This document shows positions 1-8,338 of a stretch of 64,000 bases of DNA, in pieces (within the stretch, counting starts at the first letter, position 1; each line of letters begins with the position of its first letter). The position numbers were made by a program, and so were the translations under genes. The DNA is from an uncultured Cellvibrionales bacterium (GTDB lineage: Bacteria; Pseudomonadota; Gammaproteobacteria; Pseudomonadales; Dasaniaceae), in NCBI GenBank assembly GCA_913019905.1, contig CAJVZD010000018.1:42354-106353 (forward strand), written 5' to 3'. A model generated the notes under the pieces. That model worked only from the letters and a program-made list of their open reading frames with translations, was not told the origin of the DNA and ran no database searches.

Positions 1-834
1 TAAGACCCTAGCTGCGTGTTCAAAAACCCTGGAAATGGATTCAGAAACTGGAGAGGTGACAATAATGACCATCCCGTTTTTCTTGAGTAAAAGACCACTA
101 GCTATACCTAGAGCCGCCGATTTCCCTCGACCGCGATCGGACCGAATCACCAGCGGTCTGCGACTATGGCCGGTCGCTACTTTACAAATCCCTCGCACTG
201 CTTTTTTCTGATCGAAGGTTTTGCAGTCTTCGAGTTCGCCACTTTCTGCTGAGGTAGATTCCTGTTTTTCTGAGAGCTGAATGTCTAAGGTGGGAGACAA
301 ACTCTGGTTTATTCGCTGCGGATCGTGTCCCTGTTCAACAATTAAAGTGTCGGCTGCGCTATCGAGGCTCTGCCGAACAAATTCCAAAAAACGGCGGCTC
401 ACGTCGGCCTGAGAAAAGGGATGAACGAGTATGCGCTGATAGTCTGGGTCGGAAAAACTTGGCCACTGTGCCAGATTCGGTACCCCAAGAATAAAAAGAC
501 CTCCTCCCGACAACGCGCCTACGGAAATGGCCAAAGCATCTGGATCAAATCCACTCCACGCATCAAAATAAAGACCGTCGATATCTGAACCTAATATCCG
601 GCGCGCGTATTTTGCTTGAACAGTGCCAACACCTACTTCGTCAAATGCGTCCGATTCTATCGAAACGAAATGAGGGAAATGATGCACCTCAAGCCACTGT
701 CTAACAATCGATCTATTCCAACATTGCTCGCCACTGAGCACCACCAATCGGCGCTGCCGCTGAGCGCGAGCGGCTTTGAGTTGCTCGGTCATCAAGTCTA
801 AAGTTGTATTATTATCAACCACAGCGTAGCTCAC
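1..834 (-). CDS. tmcA: tRNA(Met) cytidine acetyltransferase TmcA, N-terminal part (runs off left edge)
   Basis: The minus strand is open for 278 codons from the window edge. TmcA uses ATP and acetyl-CoA to make N4-acetylcytidine at the wobble base of elongator tRNA-Met. The visible part has the N-terminal region ending in LVVLSGE near residue 35 and the helicase-like Walker A loop GRGKSAALG near residues 235-243; the acetyltransferase domain lies beyond the edge. An in-frame TAG lies 33 nt upstream of the GTG chosen here (832-834). No clear Shine-Dalgarno site precedes it, and GTG at 820-822 or ATG at 790-792 are alternatives. The family call is firm; the start is not. Confidence 0.85.
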   Translation of the reverse strand, partial: MSYAVVDNNTTLDLMTEQLKAARAQRQRRLVVLSGEQCWNRSIVRQWLEVHHFPHFVSIESDAFDEVGVGTVQAKYARRILGSDIDGLYFDAWSGFDPDALAISVGALSGGGLFILGVPNLAQWPSFSDPDYQRILVHPFSQADVSRRFLEFVRQSLDSAADTLIVEQGHDPQRINQSLSPTLDIQLSEKQESTSAESGELEDCKTFDQKKAVRGICKVATGHSRRPLVIRSDRGRGKSAALGIASGLLLKKNGMVIIVTSPVSESISRVFEHAARVL

Positions 835-1071
835 CAACGGGGAAATAGGGTCTAGTAGACATACAATCTAACAAGCTGCTTTCGACCGAGCAAGTAGCAT
901 TTGTATTTTAGCTACTCGTCATTGTTCAATGTCGTGGGATGGATGATACCGGGATTCGCTATCCAAACAGGGATTCCCGAATTTTTCACATTTCGACAAA
1001 TCGCGGTCGCTACAAGCACCCACAAACACTTCATCGTGCATCACGATGAATCTACTTTTTGTGAGGCGTCT

Positions 1072-2784
1072 TTAACCTGCCCCTGATGTTTTGTCACGGC
1101 ACGCCAGTACTAATGCCCAAAATTCAGAAAAATCATTGACCACCACATCGGGCTTATAAGGATAGGCACCCGTTCCAGGAAATATTTTTTCCAACCACGG
1201 TGCATCCCATTGTGCACCATTGAAATAAACGGAAACCATACCCGCTTTTTTGGCAGCAGTAACATCCGTAGTGCTGTCGCCGACATACCAAAGATCTTCA
1301 TTGGCCATCAGGCCGAGATCACTGGCGGCCTTCAGCAATTGGTCTGGGTGCGGTTTTCGCAGAACAGTGTCATCTCCACAGATATTGCAGGAAAATAACG
1401 TCGTCCACCCCGTGCCGTCAACGGCGGCTAATTCATGTTCAAAAAACTCCCGATCTCTATTGGTGATGACACCAATTTTCACGTGACGATTTAAGGCCTC
1501 TAACATCTCCTTCACCTGAGGCTCGAATGGCAATACAGTGCCGTAATGGTTGCGGTAATGTTTGTTGAACAAATTATGGGCTTTTTGCTTCGTTTCCTGA
1601 TCCTCCCCAAACAGAACCTCAAGAATATCGGTGCGAGAGATTTTTCGATCGGAAACGATTTTGGGATGTAACTGTGAAAAGCTCTGCACATATTCTATCA
1701 AGCGAGCGTCTTCAAAGGATTTGCTGTCTTCCGGGTCTATCATGTTATCCAGCAATCCTAGTTTTCTCATTTCTGGTAGCATGTCATCAACGGCGTGATA
1801 CATTGCGTCAAGCGTGTCGACCAAAGTGGCATGCCAGTCAAATAGAATCGCCTTGGGGGAATGCAGTCTAGCCATTGCCGGGTGCCAATCGGGCTCGATA
1901 CGCTCGGGCGGTGGTTTCGGCGCACGATAATGTGACGGTCTCGTTTGGGAAACCACATCGGCGAAAACGTGTTCATCCCGAGCGGCAGCCTCCAATTGGA
2001 CCTGTTCTAATAGATCGAGAAGCTCGTCAAAGCCATTGACAATGGCATCTGGCTTGTACGGGGATTCATTTGGAAATAATGCGCGCAAGTCATCTTCGGA
2101 AAAACATGAACCATTGTAAAAGATCGCCGTGACTCCCGCTTCGCAGGCCGTAACGATATCCAGATAGCCGTCGCCGACATACCAACAATCAGCCCCTGGT
2201 TTTTTATCAATAGAAGATAAGGCCGAATAGATTATGTCAGGCGCCGGTTTATAATGAGCTACGTCGTCAGCGCATACTGTCGTATCTATTAACCCGGCCC
2301 ACTCTCCTTCATCAACTAATTGAAGTTCATAGTCGAGGAACTCTCGACTCCTATTGGTCGCAATACCCAGCTTAAGTCCCAGTTTCTTTAGCGCACCCAA
2401 GTAACAGCCAATACCGTCCTGAAAGGGATGTACTTTACCGAAATGTCTGCGATAACATTTATTATAAGCTTCATGGGCCACTTTCTTGGCACCGAGATCA
2501 TCACCAAAAATGGCATTAAAGATATCCGTTCTTGATACGCGACGTTCCGCCAGTATCTTGGGATGCAAGCGCCGAAAGATTCTGATATAACGCACCAATT
2601 TAATGTCATTTTGGTTTCGGCATAGCTCTTCTGGTTGGAGACGACTCACTAAATTTAGGTCCTCCAACTGTGGCAGCATTTCTTCCATGGCGTCAAACAT
2701 AGCGTCCAGCGTATCGACCAAGGTACCGTGCCAGTCAAACAACACTGTTGTCGGCGTTGACAAAGAAGGTAGATTAGAGGCCAT
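1072..2784 (-). CDS. Tandem HAD-like hydrolase: two fused HAD domains
   Basis: 570 residues made of two homologous haloacid-dehalogenase-superfamily domains, roughly residues 12-262 and 308-560, joined by a Pro/Arg-rich linker. Each has motif I (FDWHGTLVDT, nucleophile Asp17; FDWHATLVDT, Asp316), motif II (ATNRS; ITNRD), the motif III Lys (YKPAPD; RKPHPD) and motif IV (GDGYLD; GDSTTD), with an alpha-helical C1-type cap after motif I. In both halves the usual acid/base Asp two residues after the nucleophile is His (His19, His318), so ordinary phosphomonoesterase chemistry may be altered. The repeat offset is 299 residues. It stands alone between tmcA and tag. Substrate unknown; the HAD assignment is firm. 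Confidence 0.85.
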   Translation of the reverse strand: MASNLPSLSTPTTVLFDWHGTLVDTLDAMFDAMEEMLPQLEDLNLVSRLQPEELCRNQNDIKLVRYIRIFRRLHPKILAERRVSRTDIFNAIFGDDLGAKKVAHEAYNKCYRRHFGKVHPFQDGIGCYLGALKKLGLKLGIATNRSREFLDYELQLVDEGEWAGLIDTTVCADDVAHYKPAPDIIYSALSSIDKKPGADCWYVGDGYLDIVTACEAGVTAIFYNGSCFSEDDLRALFPNESPYKPDAIVNGFDELLDLLEQVQLEAAARDEHVFADVVSQTRPSHYRAPKPPPERIEPDWHPAMARLHSPKAILFDWHATLVDTLDAMYHAVDDMLPEMRKLGLLDNMIDPEDSKSFEDARLIEYVQSFSQLHPKIVSDRKISRTDILEVLFGEDQETKQKAHNLFNKHYRNHYGTVLPFEPQVKEMLEALNRHVKIGVITNRDREFFEHELAAVDGTGWTTLFSCNICGDDTVLRKPHPDQLLKAASDLGLMANEDLWYVGDSTTDVTAAKKAGMVSVYFNGAQWDAPWLEKIFPGTGAYPYKPDVVVNDFSEFWALVLACRDKTSGAG

Positions 2785-3406
2785 GGCTGTCCTGCTATGA
2801 TGGTTTTAGATTGATTGGTTTTAGATTGATTGGTTTTAGATTAAGCAGATTTACTGTCATGATTTATGTTTACACGAAACTGCACTATACGTGAACTTCC
2901 TTCAATATAGCATTCTATTCAATCGCAGCCATTAAGGGACTAGCCAAATGACGTAGGCTATTCTGTACACGTTCGCGTTCATTGCAATAGTCTAATGATC
3001 AGACGGTAACTACTACAAAGTATAACCATTGGTTTAAGAGCCGTTATTGGATAATAATAGCTCAAATTTTTGTTAGCGAATATTAGGACCAATCTATATT
3101 GTTGAGGCAATACATACTCATTCGGAATAAAATAGTGATAATCATATGAAAGCGACCTCTCAATACAGAAAATCTAAGCAGAACTCTTTTTATCACTTAG
3201 CGATTTTTCATCTTTGAGATTGTTCTCGGTGTAAAGATGGCAGCATTGAGCTTCGGAACAGCACGCCTAGTCTTGACCTGCAGCTAGGACCAACGGGCTA
3301 AACATCATTTCTTAAGAGATATATTAGCAATGATGTCTACTCGTTAAATTAAAGACAGCCACTCAATAAATGTCTGAATGACCTAACATCATAAAGAGGT
3401 TAAACA
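2785..3406. other. Intergenic region, 622 bp
   Basis: Divergent space between the HAD-fusion gene and tag. I see no credible coding frame. It is AT-rich and holds a 15-bp tandem repeat right upstream of the HAD start (listed separately) and, at its far end, an AGAGG ribosome-binding site before tag. No tRNA or terminator hairpin recognised. Confidence 0.5.
2802..2846. repeat. 15-bp tandem repeat, three copies
   Basis: Unit GGTTTTAGATTGATT occurs at 2802-2816 and 2817-2831, with a third copy at 2832-2846 that diverges in its last bases. It begins 18 bp upstream of the HAD-fusion start codon, so it falls in that gene's 5' leader or promoter. Confidence 0.9.
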
Positions 3407-3973
3407 ATGAAGAACCGTATCCGGTGCAGTTGGTGCCAAGACAATGCTTTATACCAGCAATACCACGACGAAGTGTGGGGTGTTCCGGTTAAAGACGACC
3501 AGACATTGTTTGAATTTCTGCTGCTAGAAGGCGCTCAGGCAGGGTTATCCTGGATAACAATACTTAAAAAAAGGGAGGGTTATCGCGAGGTATTTTCCCA
3601 GTTCGACGTCGAGAAAGTATCTCGTTTTACTGACAAAAAACTGGAAAAAATACTGCTAAACCCCGATATCGTGCGCAATCGGCTCAAGGTTTTTTCGGCA
3701 CGCTCAAACGCTTTGGCATTTATCGAAGTACAGAAAGAATATGGGAGTTTCGCAAATTACCTGTGGGGATTTGTACAGCATAAAACGATTCTAAATAACT
3801 GGACGTCTTCTGCTGAAGTCCCCGTGACGACGGTAATATCTGACACTCTCAGCAGAGATCTAAAAAAGCGCGGGTTCAAGTTCGTCGGGTCCACTATTAT
3901 GTATGCCTATATGCAGGCGACGGGAATGGTAAATGATCACGCAATCGATTGTTTCAGACACAAAGCTCGGTAG
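3407..3973 (+). CDS. tag: DNA-3-methyladenine glycosylase I
   Basis: 188 residues, the usual length of Tag. It excises 3-methyladenine from alkylated DNA as the first step of base-excision repair. The N-terminus RCSWC followed by YHDEVWG matches the family, and the zinc-snap ligands are visible: Cys7, His20, and His178 with Cys182 in the C-terminal DHAIDC. The helix-hairpin core begins around LLLEGAQAGLSW. The start is supported by AGAGG eight bases upstream. It is monocistronic, flanked by intergenic DNA. Confidence 0.95.
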   Translation: MKNRIRCSWCQDNALYQQYHDEVWGVPVKDDQTLFEFLLLEGAQAGLSWITILKKREGYREVFSQFDVEKVSRFTDKKLEKILLNPDIVRNRLKVFSARSNALAFIEVQKEYGSFANYLWGFVQHKTILNNWTSSAEVPVTTVISDTLSRDLKKRGFKFVGSTIMYAYMQATGMVNDHAIDCFRHKAR

Positions 3974-4285
3974 ACCTAGCTTGCGATAAAGACAATCGCC
4001 AATTGATTCTCGGCCGATGGCACCCTCGGTTAGACAACGTAGCTTTCAATGAGATCGATTTGACCCGATTGACTCTTGCGCACAGTTCGATATCGTCTCG
4101 ATTCGCCAATAAAACCGAACAGGGTCGAAAAAAATACTAACAGAAGCAATATTGATTCCGCCCGAAAATCAAAAAATCAAGCGTGAACCTATATTCACCA
4201 TCCATTTCCTACGCTGTCACCATAACCATAACCATAACCATAACCACAATTTTCATTTCGCACGGTTTCAATCAGGAAACGCGTC
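3974..4285. other. Convergent intergenic region, 312 bp, with hexamer repeat
   Basis: Lies between the ends of tag and the AsmA-like gene. Frames here are short and not gene-like. It contains a CATAAC hexamer array at 4221-4244. No clear terminator hairpin is seen. Confidence 0.5.
4221..4244. repeat. CATAAC hexamer microsatellite, four perfect copies
   Basis: Four consecutive CATAAC units (4221-4226, 4227-4232, 4233-4238, 4239-4244), with partial copies on both sides, in the convergent gap downstream of tag. Confidence 0.9.
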
Positions 4286-5083
4286 CTAACGAGAAAACAA
4301 AGACTTCAATTTATCTGCACCACCTTCACCTAAAGCCTTATTAAGCTTATCCGTGACTTTACCCTTGATCACATCCGTTTTTTCTTTCAATTTTTCTTTC
4401 GCTTTTTCCTTGAAGATCTCTTTCAACCGCGCCTCTGTCGCCAGCTTTAATTTCTTTACTATCGGCCGAATTATCTCTCCAACTAATTCGTCAACAGGCA
4501 CACCTTTAGCTCCACCTATATCCTTAAGTTTTATTTCGCTGAGTTGCAGGTCTTGTTCGCCCCATTGCTCAGTGACCAATTTCGCGGAACTACCCACAAA
4601 TTGAAATTGACTCACTTTCACCAAAAGATCATCTAGGCTTGACGGTGATTCTGCATCTTCCACAGTCGCCGGTGTCTCATCACCTTGCTCGATATCATCG
4701 AGCAATTTTTGTACATTCGTACTCGTGCCTTTTTGTTCTACTGTTATTTTTGCACCGTCGATCAAGATTTCTTTGACTGATACGGTATTCTCCAGTAACG
4801 ATAATAACTCAACATCGACAATAACGTTGTCCATCTCAAAAATCCGCGCGTCACTAAATCCGTCCGGATTATCTATCCTTAGCCCCGACAGTAAAACACG
4901 GCTATCCATCAAACTAATATCTGCTTTACTAAGGCTAACTTTTGTATTCAGCTTTTCGCTTCCGATATCTTCAACGACAGTTCGTACGATATCATTAATA
5001 TTGTTAGCCACTAAACTCGCAATAATAATTACAGCGATTATAAATACTGCAATGATTCCGAAAAGCACCTTTATTACTTTCAT
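4286..5083 (-). CDS. AsmA-like membrane-anchored protein of unknown function
   Basis: 265 residues with one N-terminal membrane segment (about residues 6-27, very Ile/Val-rich), then a periplasmic region. The stretch with KADISLMDSRVLLSGLRI, DNVIVDVELLSLL and ILIDGAKITVEQ has the alternating pattern of AsmA/DUF748-type N-terminal repeats, a family tied to envelope lipid transport and outer-membrane biogenesis. The C-terminal third is Lys/Glu-rich and probably helical (KEIFKEKAKEKLKEK). It is much shorter than true AsmA proteins. The family link is by pattern only; the specific role is unknown. Confidence 0.65.
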   Translation of the reverse strand: MKVIKVLFGIIAVFIIAVIIIASLVANNINDIVRTVVEDIGSEKLNTKVSLSKADISLMDSRVLLSGLRIDNPDGFSDARIFEMDNVIVDVELLSLLENTVSVKEILIDGAKITVEQKGTSTNVQKLLDDIEQGDETPATVEDAESPSSLDDLLVKVSQFQFVGSSAKLVTEQWGEQDLQLSEIKLKDIGGAKGVPVDELVGEIIRPIVKKLKLATEARLKEIFKEKAKEKLKEKTDVIKGKVTDKLNKALGEGGADKLKSLFSR

Positions 5084-5257
5084 TTTCTTGCCCTTTAGTC
5101 GACTTTAATAACTCCAGCTAGTTTTTTACAACTTAATTCAAACCTATACCAAGGATAGACCCGGCACCGTATTCCGCCTAGTAAATTCAACCCAGTAAAT
5201 TGCGAAAGTTTCCCTTTAAACGCCAATAGTATCCGTACCGGGTCACAAATTTCCAGC

Positions 5258-5641
5258 CTAAGCCCATTTATCAGCATGGAACAACGCGGTTAATACTTCT
5301 TGCCATCTAATGAGATCTTCAGCTTCTCCACCGCGAAGCATGCTTGGTTCCAAAGAAACTTCTTTTGACCATTGATTCCAATGGTCAAGATCCATTTCGA
5401 CTGTTATTTCGCCTTCAGTTCCAGCAACAATTTCTATTGTATGAGATCTCGGACAATAGGTATAAGCGGTATCAGAATTTTCTAACTGTATGCTTAAAGA
5501 TCCTAATTCCCGTGCCAAATTTGCTGCGACCAAGCCATTACCAGCACAGAGCAATTTCGGAATCTCTCGCAAATGGAAATCATGAAACCCGAAGTATTCG
5601 CTGCTCAAATCGGCGCACTCAAAATCGGTATAGTCTAACAT
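5258..5641 (-). pseudogene. Probable remnant: N-terminal domain of a phytanoyl-CoA-dioxygenase-type protein
   Basis: 127 residues beginning MLDYTDFECADL and ending RWQEVLTALFHADKWA. The segment with TAYTY, IEIVAGTEG, LRGGEAEDLIRWQ resembles, as far as I remember, the roughly 120-residue leader domain that precedes the Fe(II)/2OG dioxygenase domain in a class of longer PhyH-family proteins. No dioxygenase HxD or His motif follows: the frame stops at TAG and the next 170 bp are not recognisable. I infer a truncated gene. It could instead be a small intact protein of unknown function. Confidence 0.4.
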
Positions 5642-5815
5642 GGTGTATCTTCGCTTTGTTGTCGAATACTCAGAAACTATACACTAGTCTTTAGGCCCCA
5701 TTAAAGACAAATTCCATTTGTGCTTTTCCACTGAGCACGGTTTTGACAATAGATCTATTATTATCTCAGTTTTTCTATAAGATAAAAGAACACTCGAACA
5801 AGGGCTTTCGTCTCT

Positions 5816-7084
5816 ATGAAATTACAACTGCTGCTCACAGGTAACGAATTAATGTCGGGGCACACGGTCGATTCTAATTCGGCCATGATCGCTGAACAAC
5901 TCTCGCGGGCGGGGATAATTGTTCACCGTAAAATCACTATCGGCGACGAATTTAAAAACCTGGTTAGTGAACTGGACCAACTAGCTCAGGATAGCGACGT
6001 GGTCATTGTCAATGGTGGTCTGGGACCAACAATAGACGACTTAACCGCGCAGGCTTTAAGCGAGCTGACAGCTCGACCACTCAAAGAACATCCAGTTGCT
6101 CTACAACACCTTACGACCTGGTGTGACAATCGGAATGTATCCCTCAATACCGCCAACCTAAAACAGGCTTTGTTACCTAAAGACGTGGATATCATTCCTA
6201 ATCCCAGTGGCAGCGCGGTGGGCTTCAGCCTCGAATACAAACAATGCCTCATTCTTTGTACGCCGGGAGTTCCCAGCGAACTGGAATTGATGATGGACCA
6301 AACAATCGTAAACTTAGTGGCCCAACGCTTCCCAAATGCCGAAACGCCTTCAACCATTCGGTTTCAAACATTCGGCATGGGCGAATCAAGCTTGCAGCAA
6401 TTGATTCATAGTCAGTATCCGGATTGGCCTGAAGAAGTCGAACTAGGTTTCAGGGCAGGCATGCCGTTACTCGAAGTGAAATTGAGGGTAAGGTTTGATC
6501 ATCACATCAATCTACAAAAAAAGTGCTACAGCCGACTCACAGATCTCATTGGAAATTACATTATCGGAGAAAATGATAATACTCTCGCCACATCGGTTAT
6601 TGCCTTGTTAAAGGAGAAAAATCTTAAACTCACCACCGCAGAGTCTTGCACAGGCGGTTTGATTGCTGCTTCTATAACAGAGAATGCTGGCGCCTCGGAG
6701 GTATTTGAGGCCGGCTTCGTCACCTATTCAAACTCTATAAAGCAGTCTGTCATTGATGTAGATAAAACTGCACTGGAAGCGCACGGAGCGGTCAGCGAAA
6801 TTGTGGCAAGGCAAATGGTCAGCGGAGCAATCGATCGCAGTCAGTCTGATTATGCAATCGCCGTGACTGGCATTGCGGGTCCTGGTGGGGGAAGTACAGA
6901 AAAACCCGTGGGTACGGTATGGATTGGTTGGGGAACAAGCACATCCGTTAAAACACTTCGGCTACAGATTCCAGGTCGACGAAGATGGTTCCAACAAATG
7001 GTCACTGCCATTACTTTGGACTTGCTGCGCAGGGCGCTATTATCAATTGACGAAGAACCCCGTTACCTTAAACGTTATCAGTAA
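5816..7084 (+). CDS. cinA: CinA-family protein, nicotinamide-nucleotide amidohydrolase type
   Basis: 422 residues with the two-domain CinA layout. The N-terminal MoaB/MogA-like COG1058 domain (about 1-170) shows LLLTGNELMSGHTVDSN and VNGGLGPTIDDLT. The C-terminal PncC domain (about 255-415) shows TTAESCTGGLIAA and VTGIAGPGGGSTEKPVGTVW. PncC-type enzymes convert nicotinamide mononucleotide to nicotinate mononucleotide in pyridine-nucleotide salvage; the N-terminal domain can act as an ADP-ribose pyrophosphatase. The ribosome-binding site is weak. It converges on the dioxygenase gene and is probably monocistronic. Confidence 0.93.
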   Translation: MKLQLLLTGNELMSGHTVDSNSAMIAEQLSRAGIIVHRKITIGDEFKNLVSELDQLAQDSDVVIVNGGLGPTIDDLTAQALSELTARPLKEHPVALQHLTTWCDNRNVSLNTANLKQALLPKDVDIIPNPSGSAVGFSLEYKQCLILCTPGVPSELELMMDQTIVNLVAQRFPNAETPSTIRFQTFGMGESSLQQLIHSQYPDWPEEVELGFRAGMPLLEVKLRVRFDHHINLQKKCYSRLTDLIGNYIIGENDNTLATSVIALLKEKNLKLTTAESCTGGLIAASITENAGASEVFEAGFVTYSNSIKQSVIDVDKTALEAHGAVSEIVARQMVSGAIDRSQSDYAIAVTGIAGPGGGSTEKPVGTVWIGWGTSTSVKTLRLQIPGRRRWFQQMVTAITLDLLRRALLSIDEEPRYLKRYQ

Positions 7085-7160
7085 CTCTTTTTGAAATGAC
7101 GAGCCGTCGATCTCGTGCATTTAGATACACTTTGTTGCACTAACGACAACACACCAATCC

Positions 7161-8060
7161 CTAGAACAAATTCGGATAATCTAGCCAATAATATTTCATG
7201 CTTTTCTGCTGCCACCCTTTGTAGATTTCGTCCCAGCATAAGCCTTCAATCCGCCAGCCATGGTGCGGCTCAAGATTAGTCGAAAATACCGGTGCGCCAT
7301 AATCGCAGAAACGTGTATCAACACTGATTCTTGAAAAAATATCTGATTTATTGGGCTCAGCTTTATGCACTGTCGCCGAATGAAAAATGATTACATCCCC
7401 TTTTTCAACATTAGAAACATGCCAGGTCTTTTCTTCCGGGTATATTTCACACTGAATACCCCCGACCCCCTCAGCCGAAAATACCGGTCGAATGCCTCTT
7501 TTGTGTGAAGCGGGTAATATTTTTAACCGCCCCATTTGATCTGACACATCGTGCAATGCCACCCAGATTCCCGCCATGGTAGGCCCTGCATGATGAGAGT
7601 GCCCGTCCTGATGAGGAGGTGTTTCATAACCAATTTTCCCCGGGGTGGAAATTCGCGCCATTTTCATGGGATAGACAAAGACTTCTTTACCGACGACAGT
7701 TTTCATCAATGTTTGAATGTGATCATCGTGAAAAAAACTGTGAAACTCCTCCATCGACTGCATTTTGGGGTAGACCTCATCCCACACGGGATCAGTTTCC
7801 GAAAAAGCGGTGCCGTTAGAGACAGGAATATCATTGCCATCCCCGACCGATATATGGGGATCAAGCACATTCAGAAAGGAATCCAATAAGCTATCGCATT
7901 GTCGAGAATCAACATAGCCTTTAAAGAAAAGATAACCAAAATCTTGAAATCTTTGTTGAAGTATTTGCTGATCTTCCTCAACACTGGAAACGACAAAATC
8001 CCGGTTTTCGGACTCTGATTTTCTGTGGGGTGAATTATTCGAAAAGGGTATTTCTGACAC
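7161..8060 (-). CDS. Phytanoyl-CoA dioxygenase (PhyH) family protein
   Basis: 299 residues of the Fe(II)/2-oxoglutarate-dependent PhyH fold. The iron-binding HxD is visible in PPHQDGHSHHAG, and the distal His and 2OG-binding Arg lie in ATVHKAEPNKSDIFSRIS. The N-terminal region (QRFQDFGYLFFKGYVD) is the usual family opening. Such enzymes hydroxylate acyl-CoA or small-molecule substrates; this one cannot be assigned further. The start is GTG. No signal peptide, so cytoplasmic. Confidence 0.88.
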   Translation of the reverse strand: MSEIPFSNNSPHRKSESENRDFVVSSVEEDQQILQQRFQDFGYLFFKGYVDSRQCDSLLDSFLNVLDPHISVGDGNDIPVSNGTAFSETDPVWDEVYPKMQSMEEFHSFFHDDHIQTLMKTVVGKEVFVYPMKMARISTPGKIGYETPPHQDGHSHHAGPTMAGIWVALHDVSDQMGRLKILPASHKRGIRPVFSAEGVGGIQCEIYPEEKTWHVSNVEKGDVIIFHSATVHKAEPNKSDIFSRISVDTRFCDYGAPVFSTNLEPHHGWRIEGLCWDEIYKGWQQKSMKYYWLDYPNLF

Positions 8061-8338
8061 TGTGATATACGACCTGAGTTTATATGTTATAGATTTCGGA
8101 CTACGAAATAGGTTGAAGACGGCGGTTCCTATCTGATATTTACTTTTCTAATCTTTGCCTTATAGCCGGCGGTCTGCTTTTTCCGTACGTTGATTGGTTT
8201 TTACACGAACTTGATCTTTTAAAAGCCCGCAATCAGAAGCCATTTATCAAAACCGCCGAAAGACTGGTTGCCGTGATAGGCGCAGAAAAAATACAAGGAC
8301 GCTGATAGAATAGCGCCCCCTGTATTTATAACCTTAAT

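Noticed and set aside
901..1086. 61-codon plus-strand frame between tmcA and the HAD gene
   Set aside because: No ribosome-binding site, no recognisable sequence, and it overlaps the end of the HAD gene.
5095..5277. 60-codon minus frame after the PhyH-leader remnant
   Set aside because: It overlaps the remnant's 3' end in another frame and does not resemble a dioxygenase domain; most likely chance.
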